Below, piece by piece: positions 1 through 8,800 of a stretch of DNA of 26,347 nt. Numbering within the stretch: position 1 is the stretch's first letter; each line of letters starts with the position of its first letter. The notes under the pieces were generated by a model, which saw only the letters and a list, made by a program, of their open reading frames with translations, searched no databases and was not told where the DNA came from. The stretch is from Spirogloea muscicola. Lineage: Eukaryota; Streptophyta; Zygnematophyceae; Spirogloeales; Spirogloeaceae. Made by a program: the position numbers and the translations under genes. Where the stretch lies: positions 193,071-219,417 of the forward strand of contig WELB01000128.1 of the NCBI GenBank assembly GCA_009602725.1, in the 5' to 3' direction.

Positions 1-2
1 GC

Positions 3-482
3 GCCCTTGACGCGGCGCCGCCGCCGCCGCCGCCGCCCCCACCGGCCATGGCCGCCGTCAGCGGCATCCCAAGCGGCGACGGCAGCGGAAGCTTCTCCGA
101 GTCGGCTCTCCTGCCGCTCTCCGCGGCGACCACCAGCGGCAGCTGCCTCAGCGGCCGTGACGCAGCACCACTGCAGCTTCTCCACGAGCAGTTCCTCGGC
201 ATCGCTGCCGCTGCAGGCGAGCCGCCACTGCCTTGGTGGACCAGCGGAAGCGCCATGGCCGCCATGACCGCGGCCGCTGGGGCCGGCGAGCTGCTGCCGC
301 CGACGCCGCCTGCCCCCTCGCCGGAGCTCGAGCTCTTGGGGCTGGCTGGCAACGGTGGCAACGGCGGCGCCGGCAGTGATACCGTGACGGCGGGCGAGGG
401 CCATGACCTGCTTGCGTTGCTGCGCGCCATGGTCGCCGACGAGCTCTGCCGGCACGGCAGCGCCTGTGACGCTGCTGACTGA
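3..482 (+). CDS. C-terminal part of an unidentified protein (5'-truncated)
   Basis: The frame is open from the left edge to a TGA at 480-482, about 159 residues, so the true start may lie outside the window; the ATG at 48 is only the first internal one. The visible protein opens with a run of about ten prolines, then is Ala/Gly/Ser-rich with no recognisable domain, and ends in a more ordinary helical-looking tail (DLLALLRAMVADELCRH). Third positions are strongly G/C, as in the confirmed exons here, which supports coding on this strand. Low-complexity tails like this are common in algal regulatory proteins, but I do not recognise the family. It could be a single last exon. The next gene is convergent on the minus strand and ends at 1012. 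Confidence 0.45.
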   Translation, partial: ALDAAPPPPPPPPPAMAAVSGIPSGDGSGSFSESALLPLSAATTSGSCLSGRDAAPLQLLHEQFLGIAAAAGEPPLPWWTSGSAMAAMTAAAGAGELLPPTPPAPSPELELLGLAGNGGNGGAGSDTVTAGEGHDLLALLRAMVADELCRHGSACDAAD

Positions 483-1011
483 AATCAATTAGTGGCCAAA
501 TAGGAAATACAAGTAGAGTGACAGGGGTGGCCGCTGCCGGGACGTCGGCCGATGTGACCGCGCTCGGCGGTGTTAGCGCCGCTTCCCGTCACAGTCACAG
601 CAATAAGCCGTCTTAGTATTGCCATTGGTTGTCATAACCAGCGGCACGACGCAACAATAACAGGCAATTATAGCTGACGATGCAAGTAATTCTCATATAC
701 TTGCATCCAATGGCCGCTACCAATTGCTGCCACTTTTATTCTAGTGGCTGATGTAGTCCAGCTGCCACTCCAAAATTGGCGGCTGACATTATTGGGAGGC
801 CACATTCGATGTCGCCCCAAAGCAGCAGTTTGTGCGCTCGCCTCAATGAACTTTGGACGTTGGAAGTAATTATGTGGGCAGATTGCATCGACAAATATGC
901 GCTGATCTTAACAGCATTCGGGCAGGCAACAGTAGCAATCTCGCAGTGAATTACGGCCATAGTGAAAGCAATGACATTGGTGCACTAATCCCAATGTCAC
1001 ATAGCGGCCAG
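483..1011. other. Intergenic stretch, no gene seen
   Basis: This AT-richer stretch lies between two convergent genes and should hold both 3' untranslated regions. Short open frames here lack the G/C third-position bias of the exons and match nothing I recognise. I did not find a TGTAA element on either strand. Confidence 0.5.
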
Positions 1012-4000
1012 TCAGGGTGGCCCGAGGCTTTTGGCGAGCGCAGTATTCCACTGTCGCCAGCGTGCTGCCAGGCTCTTGAGGTTTGCCCGCAGCGTGTCAC
1101 GGAACTCCGCCTGCGCCACCGCCGCCGTCGAGAGCATCACCCAGCAGTCGAGCAGCCAGTGCAGGCCAGCGGCACCAAAGGCCAAGTCGTTATCCTAACC
1201 ATAAACCTACACCCTAACCCTAATTCCTAAACTGCCCAACAACGTCATATCGTATCGCATCTGCCTCTGCCTCTGCACTTTGTCACTGTTATTAAGTGAT
1301 AGAGGTCTGTGAAAGTAGTCGAGGTCTACACAGCACAGGCGTCAATGGGCTCGACAAGCCAGCACAGTACAGCTGCCAAGGGGCTCGACGAGGCGCACTT
1401 TGGCAAGGAGGCCGTCCATGGCCGCCTGCAGCAGTTCTCGTCGTGCGTACACGTGCACAAAGTTCCTGTATGACAGGAAGCCAAGCTGCAGGAGAAACAA
1501 AGAGCAGCTGTGAGCGAGGGAGCGGAACCGCGGCGTCAGCAGCGCCTGACGGGCAGCGGCAGTCACCATAACGACGTCCCACAGATTGTCGTCAAAGATG
1601 CCGTCTGCGCCATCCTTGGCCCTGCGCCGCCACCAATGCCGCCGCCGCCACGCCAGCCATCAGCACGCCGGCAAGACTCAGCACAGCAAACCTGGGGCGC
1701 TGGGAGGGGGTGACATTTACTGTGGACGCCGGAATGCACGCTTGCCAAACACCTCCACGGCAGTTCGGATGCAGTACGCAAAGTCGGCTGCCATGGCCCG
1801 GGCCTCCTCGCTGTCCAAGAACTGGTGCCTGAGGAAGCCGCGCAACAACAGCCATCACAGGAGTCTCAGGCCGGCGGCAGCTGCAGTGGCAGAAGCCACG
1901 GGCAGCAGGACAAGAAGTACCTGCGGATCTCGGCATTGAGCCACGCCTTGTTCGGCGTGAAGAAGCCCTCGATGCCGCCCCGGCGGAGCGCAAAGAAGCG
2001 CAGAATCAGCTCGCGATCCCGCATTCTGAAATGGCGCAATTGGGTCGCGAGAGGAAGAGGGAGGGAGGACAGTCACAAGAGGAGAATGGGTGTGAGAAAA
2101 GCAGAGAGGAGTGAGGAAGTAGAGGAGAGAGGAGAGACAGAGGGACGCGGACAAGCGGGCCAAGCCAGGCATTGGCTTCATATCAGCAGTACTTTAGGCG
2201 TTCTCTCATTGTCAGCAGCAAAGTGAGCTGCTTGGGGCAGCCCATGTCAGGAGGAGGGAGGGGAGGCAGGGGGCCAGCTGCCAGACCTCTTGTGCGGCGC
2301 ATCAAGCCTCAGCGCCTGCTGCATGTGAGTGTTCTTGACAAGCTCCTCCAGCAGATCGTTGTAGCTGCGGCGCAGAGAGAGAAGGCCTGGCCCATCAGCC
2401 GCTGCTCCTGGCCCGTGGAGCCATGGCGTACCACAGGAGCGCGGTCATGCACCAACCCCACTAGGCTGCCACGGCAGGACCTCTGCCACAACGCTACTGC
2501 TTCAACTGGATGTCAAGAGGAGCAGGTGCCACCTGCCCTGGAAGATGCAGTTCCGGAGCTCCTGCTCGTTGAGCTGCTCCACCCATGGATGGCCACGCCG
2601 CCGAGCTGTGCTCGAAGTGAGTGCGCGAGCGGCCACTGAGCTCGTCGGTGGCTGCCCACGCTGGATGGCCAGCCAGTGGCCAATCGAACCTGACTAGGCG
2701 GTCTGTGGACCTGGGGCGTAGGGATGTGAGTAAGACTTGCGAAGCGCACCTGCGTGGACCCCATGTTCAGCCGCTCGAAGACCTGGAAAGCGCAGAGCAA
2801 CGAGCGTCATTGTGCACTTCGGCGGCTTGGACTCTAAGTCGATACATGAAGCATGGTCCAACTAGCCAGCAGCCGAATAAATGCACCTCAAAGACAACGT
2901 CGTCGTCTGAGTGCCGCGAAATGGTGTGCACGTTGAGCGCAAAGTCCTGCATGGCCTGGGCCTCAGCGTGGCGGTCCGCAGATGGGTCATCAAGATGAGT
3001 ATTGTCAATCTCTTGAAAGGTCAAGGCCAAGCTGTTGATTACAGGTATGTTGGCTTAGAGGTCAAGGTGCACCCTGTCAAGCAAAAAGGCCGCATGACAC
3101 GATGGATGCAGGACAAATGACCAGCTGGGAAGACCCCAAGATGGTTGCCAGCTTCATGGTATTGGTCAAGCTGATCTTAGCAGCATCATTGCCTACTTTT
3201 GTTCGTTGACAATGATGGAAACAATATCCCAACTGCTGCCAGCCGCAAGGACAGTTGGGGTGAGGCTGACCTCTTTGCTGCTCTCGTCAAGGTCGCAGTA
3301 CTTCAGCCCATTCAGCTGCCAGTAAGCCCACAGCAGGCGAGCAGGTCCTATATCAAGCATTAGACTTTCGCCATGTGGGGTTTATGGTCTGGACAGTGTG
3401 CTCAGTCAGTTGAGATTGAGGTCAAGGTCATGGCCAAGGCTGTGCTTTGTGGTTTGTGGGGTGTGCAGGCAGCAGCCACACCTTGCCACAAGGGAGCGCA
3501 GCAAAGGTAAGATGTATTCTGAGCGATCCTAAACCCTAGACCCGAGCTTTGAAATCGTACCCAAATTATCCACCTGAGCCTTAAAGCTATATACAACGGC
3601 CAGTAACCCTCCAATTACACAATTGGCCCCAAATGTTTGCTCTACCTTGTGGAGGACCTCAAGGCCAGTGAGGGAGAATTCCGTTCCGTCAGGGAATCGC
3701 GCCTCCACAATGTACGACCTGGTGGAGGTGGCCGACCGGACTACTCAGGTGAACTTCTTTTCGAGGACTGCCAAGTCAGCTATAGCTGTTGCCTAGATGG
3801 TCGGGAGCTAAGAAGGCAGCAGTAATGGCCATTAAAGTTGCATTAGTTGAAATATGAGAGTCCATGTCGACTGCAATCTGTAACCGTTGTTCAATATCAG
3901 GGCTTTGGTCTCAGAGAATGGCTCCGTTTGGGAGGGCCTGATATTTCAGTGCGGTGCGCACCAGATACTTGTGAGCCTCTGCTTGCCATCCACGACCTCC

Positions 4001-5385
4001 AGGATGCCCCTGATACAAAAGCGGCAGCATATGAATTGTCAGCGACCCCCCGCCCTGCTGCATCTTGTCGTGGGCCCTTTCCTAGCACGGCCGCACGAGC
4101 CGCCTGCATGCAGTGGTTGAGCTAAAGGAGGCCATCGGTGGGCGCCGGCGCGCACTTCTCGCGCTCGTGGAAGAACATGGTGGGCACAGGGATGTTGAGC
4201 AGCAGTGACTCGATGAGCTTGCTGGCCGTCTTCTTGTCCCACACAAAGTCCCGCTGCAAAGCAATTGCCACCGGAGTGCAAGCCGCAATGAGCGCTGTCA
4301 GATCAGCCGAGGCAATACAATGCAGATGCTAACGACGGCAGCATCGACGACGGCGGCAGCAGCAGAAGGAGTGCAGGTTTCAGCAAAGGATACCTGGTAG
4401 GACGGCCGCAGGTCCAGCTTCCCGCGCTTGATCTTGTCCAGCACGGAGCTAACAGTAAAATCTGCGGCGCAAGGCGAGCCGAAACAGAGGCTCTATCAAT
4501 GCCGGCCGTCATGACGTGCGGAATGGCCAGCTGGCTGGCCAATCCATTGCAGTTAGCAGTGCACACGCCTGCCTGAAGTGCTTGATCAGGAGGAGCCTTG
4601 ATTGTCCTTGACCTGAAATCTAATCGAATTTTTGCCCAGCATAACAACCCGATGTTGCACAATCTTAGACACTGAATGCTTACCTCCAGCGTCAAATAGA
4701 CCCAATTATTGAGCAACTGATTTCCGCCTCAGAGAGCACTTGTCTGATTACTCCCCAATTTGGCCATTATATGCTCTAACTGCGGAACGTAGGTGCCCTT
4801 TGCTGCTGGCGCGCCAGCTGGCGGCTGCATAGCGGCGCGGTGGGATTAAGGCGGCGGTATCTCACCGGCCTTGCTGATCTGTAGCACCTTCTCGCCGGAG
4901 ATGACGCGCTTCTCCAGCAGCGGGAGGGTCTGCGGCGCCACCTCGCCGGCCGCGGCCCGGACGTCGGCGCCGCCGCCCTCGCCGTCGCTGCCGGCCTCCT
5001 CGTAGCTGTCGCTGTCGGCGCCGTCGTCGTCGTCGCCCACAAAGCCGCTCCCCTTGCTCTCGGCAATGCTGCCTTTGTCTTCGCCGTCAGAGCCGCCGCC
5101 AATGCCGCTGCCGTCGTCGCCTCCTTGGAGCGGCCACGCCGTCCTCTCGGATCTGACGACAGCCGGCGGCAGGGCGCAGCGGCGGCGGCGGCTGCGGCAC
5201 TGCCATGGTGGGTCCCGCCAGCTCCATGACCGGCCGCCGCTGCTGCCCTCGACGCCTCCCGCCGCCACAACTCTCGCCTCTGGCCGTCGCCGCTGTCGCC
5301 CAAATGCCGACACGGCCGTGAGACGGCGGCTGCAGAGTCCGCCACAGCCGAGCACCGCCACCGTCGCCGTCGCTGCCGCTGGCAT
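1012..5385 (-). CDS. DUF262 (GmrS/ParB-like) domain protein, 15 exons
   Basis: Exons, minus strand: 5385-4866, 4461-4394, 4253-4156, 4009-3962, 3718-3646, 3315-3271, 2955-2887, 2782-2750, 2573-2533, 2364-2287, 2025-1921, 1828-1721, 1621-1567, 1485-1399, and 1110-1012 (the last may begin at 1194). All junctions are GT-AG and keep phase, giving 508 or 536 residues. Exon 1 encodes about 170 residues that are Arg/Ala-rich then acidic, possibly an organelle-targeting leader. DUF262 follows: KIKRGKLDL near 182, RDFVWDKK near 197, IESLLLNIPVP, then VVDGKQRLTSIW at 234-245, the family's DGQQR signature with Q changed to K. Later blocks include FERLNMGSTQ, LNEQELRNCIFQG, YNDLLEEL and MRDRELILRFFA. In bacterial GmrSD systems this domain binds NTP and usually precedes a DUF1524 HNH nuclease; none is seen here. 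The start at 5385 opens the leader; an in-frame ATG at 5475 is possible. Family confident; function unknown. Confidence 0.88.
1199..1230. repeat. Degenerate telomere-like motifs (CCCTAA type) in the last DUF262 intron
   Basis: Imperfect repeats such as ACCCTAACCCTAA lie next to a possible acceptor of the last exon of the DUF262 gene. They resemble decayed green-algal telomere repeats and recur in many introns of this window. Confidence 0.6.
3527..3541. repeat. Short telomere-like motif in a DUF262 intron
   Basis: CCTAAACCCTAGACCC lies in the intron between exons 5 and 6 of the DUF262 gene, about 100 bases from the exon 5 donor. Confidence 0.5.
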
Positions 5386-5644
5386 CGAGCGCCAGGACCT
5401 GCTGGGCGGCCCTCGACTGTCGCCGCTGTCCCAGCTGGCCAAGGAGTGCGTCGCTAACACTGCTGACAGGAGCACGCTCAGCAGGGCTGCCTCTAGAGTC
5501 GCTCAGCTGGTGTTAGCACTTGACTGGTCAGGAGCTGACTGGTCAGCCCCACGAGCGATGATAATATACCTTCCCATTCTAAGTCAATTTCTGCTCACAT
5601 TGTACCAGAATGATATCTTATGCGCCTTGCGGAAAGGAGAATGG

Positions 5645-5830
5645 AGTGTGTAAGTATTAGCTGATGGAGGGCCTGAGTGGCCAAGTACAAAGGCCAGCAC
5701 TTTGACAGATGTGCATTACCTGCTGCTGAGCTGACCCGCTCAGTAAACACGAGTCAGCATGTAGAGGTCGCTAACTGATGCCCGAATACCAGACGGCGAC
5801 TGACAAGCCCTTGTGCCAATGGGAGAAAAG
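5645..5830 (+). repeat. Dispersed repeat R1, copy 1
   Basis: It shares ordered blocks with copies near 13.2 kb and 19.5 kb: ATGGAGGGCCTGAGTGGCC, AAGTACAAAGG, ACCTGCTGCT, GCTGACCCGCTCAGTAA, then AGGTCGCTAACTGATGCCC and a block ending in CTTGTGCCAATGGGAGA (5810-5826). A fragment (GGCCAAGTACAAAGGCAAAG) follows near 5868. There is no coding capacity and no recognisable transposase, so it is a short non-autonomous repeat of unknown class. The final 17 bases recur at 6691-6707, beyond the minisatellite. Confidence 0.75.
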
Positions 5831-6027
5831 ATCTCGTGTATTTGAAACAATCGAAGGCCACTATGGCCAAGTACAAAGGCAAAGCACATCAAATGACGTA
5901 GCAGCTAGCATCTAGCAGCTACTGGAGCTGCAGGAGAAGTAGGGCGGCAGCAGTGGCAGACGAAGGGATGGGGGGAAAGGGAGGGCCGGCAGAGCCCCTG
6001 GGGCCCTTTCCTGAAGCTCCTTTCCTG

Positions 6028-6109
6028 CCTTTCTTTCCTTCCCTTCCCTTTCCTTTCCTTTCCTCCTTTCCTTTCCTTTCCTTTCTTTTCCTTTCCTTTC
6101 CTTTCTTCT
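6028..6109 (+). repeat. 82-base homopyrimidine tract, (CCTTT)n-like
   Basis: There are 82 consecutive C/T bases, mainly CTTTC pentamers, with no purine. Homopyrimidine-homopurine tracts of this length with partial mirror symmetry can form triplex (H-DNA). The tract runs directly into the left arm of the hairpin at 6104-6165. Confidence 0.95.
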
Positions 6110-6165
6110 AGCAGCTCCAGAAGCGGATGCAGTTTCCTGCATCCGCTTCTGGAGCTGCTAGAAGA
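6104..6165. repeat. Inverted repeat with 29-base arms and a 4-base loop
   Basis: Arms at 6104-6132 and 6137-6165 are perfectly complementary around the loop TTTC. The right arm is the normal unit junction of the minisatellite (CCGCTTCTGGAGCTGCTAG); the left arm is the same junction inverted. A fold-back or template-switch during repeat expansion would produce this. Confidence 0.95.
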
Positions 6166-6714
6166 TTGAGGCAGTAGCAGTGGCAGGAGGAATGGAGGGT
6201 GGGGGGGAAAGAGGGCTGGAAGTGCCGATTGGGGCATAGCCGACCTGTCCTGCCGGAGCTGCTGTAGGAGTCGGACAGCAGTGGCAGGAGGGATGGCATG
6301 GGGGGGAAGGAGGGCCGGAAGCGCCGCTGAGGGCTTTGTCGACCTGGCCTGCGTCTGTTGCAGGAGCTGCAAGAGGAGTGGAGCAGCAGCAGTGGCAGGA
6401 GGGGTGGCGGGGATGGGAAGGAAGGCCGGAAGTGCCAATGAGGGCCTTGTCGACCTGTCCTGTGTCTGCTTCTGGAGCTGCTAGAGGAGTGGGGCAGCAG
6501 CAGTGGCAGGAGGGATGGCGAGGGGGGGAAAGAGGGCTGGAAGTGTCAATGGGGGCCTTATAGACCTGTCCTGCGTCCGCTGCTGGAGCTGCTAGAGGAG
6601 TGGGGCAGCAGCAGTGGCAGGAGGGATAAGGGAGGGGGGAAGGAGGGCCGGAAGTGCCGCTGGGGGCCTTGTTGACCCGTCCTGCGTCCACTTGTGCCAA
6701 TGGGAGAGGAAGGT

Positions 6715-7144
6715 CAAGGAAGGGCGCACCGAAGGAGCAGGGCAGCGGCACTTAGAAGTTGGCGGCAGCGGTGATCACATCGACAGCGGCGCCCTTGCGG
6801 TGGCACGGCACTCGAGCAGGCGCGCTTGCTTGCCGCCTTGCTTTCTAGATCCTATGGGCTGGTTGTTATGCTCCGTGTGCCGGGATTTTATTCCGTTTCC
6901 ACCTTGCTGGGCCTAGCCCCAGAAGGAGCTGCGGCCAGCGAGTGTTGCTAGCACAGAAGCACCTCTTACTCACTTCCACTCACAGTAATTGCTAATTGCA
7001 GTGCGGACCACCTTGGACGCAAACCGCCATGGTAGCGCGCATGACAGGTGCGGCTCGTGCAATGTCCGGTGCGCGAAAGAGGTCCTCTCAAGTAGGAGAA
7101 GGTGCCAGCATGCTGCAGCAGTGGCGAGCATGCCAGGCAGAGCG
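6715..7144. other. No firm gene; possible short minus-strand exon near 6752
   Basis: On the minus strand a short frame with exon-like codon use ends at a TAA (6752-6754) in GAAVDVITAAANF. It could be a last exon of the zinc-finger gene or an unrelated remnant; I could not join it in phase to any confident exon. Nothing else is recognisable. Confidence 0.25.
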
Positions 7145-7844
7145 TCAATCCCGGTCCTCGCCGGTGCGACCGCCGCTGGGCAGGCTGCCGCCACAACCCC
7201 AGCCTGTCGCATTAGTGTCGTCCTCCTCGTCGCACTCACCCTCGTCCTCGCCCTCGTCACTGGCAGGGCCATGGCCGGCCTCGGCCCCACCAAAGGTCCG
7301 AGCGTGCTTGCGCAGCGTGGCCCTGCTCGCGAAGTCGGCGCCGCACGTGCACAGCCAGACGCGGCCGCATAGCTTGGCATGCACGTTCAAGTCCGCCGCC
7401 ACGCCATACCGCTTCCCGCACCTGTCACACTGCCGCCACGACCAGCCACGGCCGCCGACGACCGCCCCAGCGAGAACCCCTGTCAGCTGGCAAGCCCGTG
7501 GGTTTCACTCGTCGCCAAGGTTTGCATGTTAGAATTGCGGTTTAAGAGTAGAAGTGTAGGGGTTTAAGGATGAGGATTTAGGGATTTAGGATTTAAGACT
7601 ATGGTTAGTTTTGAGGCTTTTGTGATTTAGGGCGGCAGCAGTGTTAGCGGCAGTAAGCAGCAATGCGACATGTGGGTTATCAAATAGGGGCTAATGATCA
7701 GGTTAAGGGCTACGATTAGTTGGACACCTTGTGGCGCTTCTCGCCGTGGCAGCGCTTGTAGTGCTCCGTGGCGCCGGCGAGGTCCTTGAGCGGCAGCCCG
7801 AACTCGGCGCTGCGCACGCAGCCTGGCTCGGGGCAGTACGCCGG
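7145..7844 (-). CDS. STOP1/WIP-type C2H2 zinc-finger protein, 5'-truncated
   Basis: Two exons are clear: 7844-7728 and 7429-7145, joined in phase 0 (donor GTGTCC, acceptor GGCAG). The joined product carries three finger-like units: a CPEPGC...HYKRCHGEKRHK block, KCDRCGKRYG...HAKLCG, and WLCTCGADF...GH. The spacing, the HYKR.H block, the CxC final finger and the trailing GGAEAGHGPA match plant STOP1/WIP transcription factors, nuclear DNA-binding proteins known for acid and aluminium responses. The first finger (a YxCxxCxKxFKR-type unit in relatives) should lie upstream, but that space is occupied by KEA-like exons and an ambiguous base. The tail is acidic and ends GEDRD; a good donor (GGTGAGTG) inside it allows an alternative ending. 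Function in this organism is inferred. Confidence 0.75.
7555..7632. repeat. Telomere-like TTTAGG motifs inside the zinc-finger intron
   Basis: GGATTTAGGGATTTAGGATT and neighbouring variants fill part of the intron between the two zinc-finger exons. Orientation and spacing are imperfect, as in other introns here. Confidence 0.7.
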
Positions 7845-7880
7845 CTGCGGCGGCGATGGCGCCGCCGCTGCCGCCGCGGC

Positions 7881-7881
7881 N
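7881..7881. other. Single ambiguous base (N)
   Basis: This is the only non-ACGT base in the window. It lies exactly between the last KEA-like exon found (ending 7931) and the first zinc-finger exon found (starting 7844), both on the minus strand, in a GCC-rich stretch. Confidence 1.
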
Positions 7882-7930
7882 CACCAAGTGCCTAGAAAGC
7901 TGTCAGGAGATGCAGGGAAAAGATCAGGAC

Positions 7931-8664
7931 CTGGGATTCAGCCACTGTTGTGTTGAAGTTGCTCCCAACCTCAGCTTCATTGGCTGCAGATTGCAACAAA
8001 AAGCAAGACGGCCAGTAACCTTCAAATTCTTGCTTTAACAGGAAATTCGTACTGATCCTGTTGTCTCTGATCATTTTGAGCCTTTTGATCCTATGTGACG
8101 TGCAGTACCTTGATCAGAAGACTTGAAGGGCAAGCTGCGTGTCAGAGACAAGCCCCTAGCCTTGCCATTAATAAATATGGTGGGCTTACAGTAGACACTT
8201 ACCGATCTCGCTCTACAATTACGACGCATCGTTTGTGAGGACTAATTGTGAAGACATACACAAGACATATAAGCTGAGCTGCAAAGCACCGCAGCGATGA
8301 AGGGAAGCTTGTAGGGCCAGGTACACTTCATTGGTGCCAAGCTGAACTTTACAAGTAGCACAGGCCAAGTAAACCACAACTCCACTCAGAAGCCGGCTGC
8401 TCTCCGTTGCAATGTGACCAGGGCTTGAGGCATACGACAGCGCTCACCTTCGCTAGGGTCGTTATCGGGGAACTCCTTCTCCAGCACCCGGTCAATGATG
8501 TCAGCGAGGCTACCGGCGCTCGGCGCGTCCCTCTCCTCAATGTCGTACTCCGGCGCCACCTCCCGCCCATCCTCGACGTCTGCCGCTGAGGTACCGACGG
8601 CGACGAGGAGCACAATCACGGCAGCGGCCAGCCGCCGAGGAAGGCGAGCCGCCGCCCGCGCCAT
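7931..8664 (-). CDS. KEA4/5/6-type K+ efflux antiporter, N-terminal exons only
   Basis: Exon 1 is 8664-8448, exon 2 is 7983-7931, joined in phase 1 (donor GGTGAGC, acceptor TCTGCAG). Exon 1 begins with a signal-peptide-like sequence (MARAAARLPRRL, then AAAVIVLLVAVGTSAA), then an acidic stretch and LADIIDRVLEKEFPDND; across the junction come EANEAEVG and FNTTVAESQ. This is the order seen at the start of plant KEA4-6, endomembrane K+/H+ antiporters of the CPA2 family. Relatives continue with a VLETVARV-type block and about 12 membrane helices plus an NADH-binding-type region, but no such exon follows toward lower coordinates. The start is chosen because the signal peptide begins there; an in-frame ATG upstream (8934) would add a polyalanine tract. 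Its 5' end faces the DUF1295 gene head to head. Confidence 0.7.
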
Positions 8665-8673
8665 GCTGCCGTC

Positions 8674-8762
8674 GTGCCCCGCAGTCCTAGACACGGCGCC
8701 GTCGACGCACGACCGCGGCCGCCCGCTGGAGGCCGCCAGTGCCGCTTTCGCCGCCGCCGCCT

Positions 8763-8800
<38 letters not shown>

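Larger units (their letters stand above)
5926..6694 (+). repeat. Minisatellite with units of about 104-111 bases
   Basis: Each unit begins with GGAGCTGC and contains GGCAGCAGCAGTGGCAGGAG, a G-rich stretch, GCCGGAAGTGCC-like sequence and GACCTGTCCTGCGTC. Five units lie head to tail at 6151, 6255, 6363, 6474 and 6585, and a diverged unit begins at 5926. Between the diverged unit and the rest lie a pyrimidine tract and an inverted copy of the unit boundary. Units are mostly multiples of three, so long minus-strand frames stay open (6158-6751), but more than one frame is open, which points to composition rather than a gene. Confidence 0.9.

Noticed and set aside
853-1230. Plus-strand 125-codon frame
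   Set aside because: It is antisense to the probable last DUF262 exon and ends in telomere-like repeats; codon use favours the minus strand.
4776-5653. Other long frames overlapping DUF262 exon 1 on both strands
   Set aside because: Low-complexity shadows in a GC-rich exon; they do not splice in phase to the DUF262 exons.
5926-6694. CRISPR array
   Set aside because: Units are about 110 bases, imperfect and contiguous without unique spacers, in a eukaryotic genome.
7627-7887. Minus-strand frame starting with ATG next to the N
   Set aside because: It is out of frame with the zinc-finger exon and runs through its donor into the intron.
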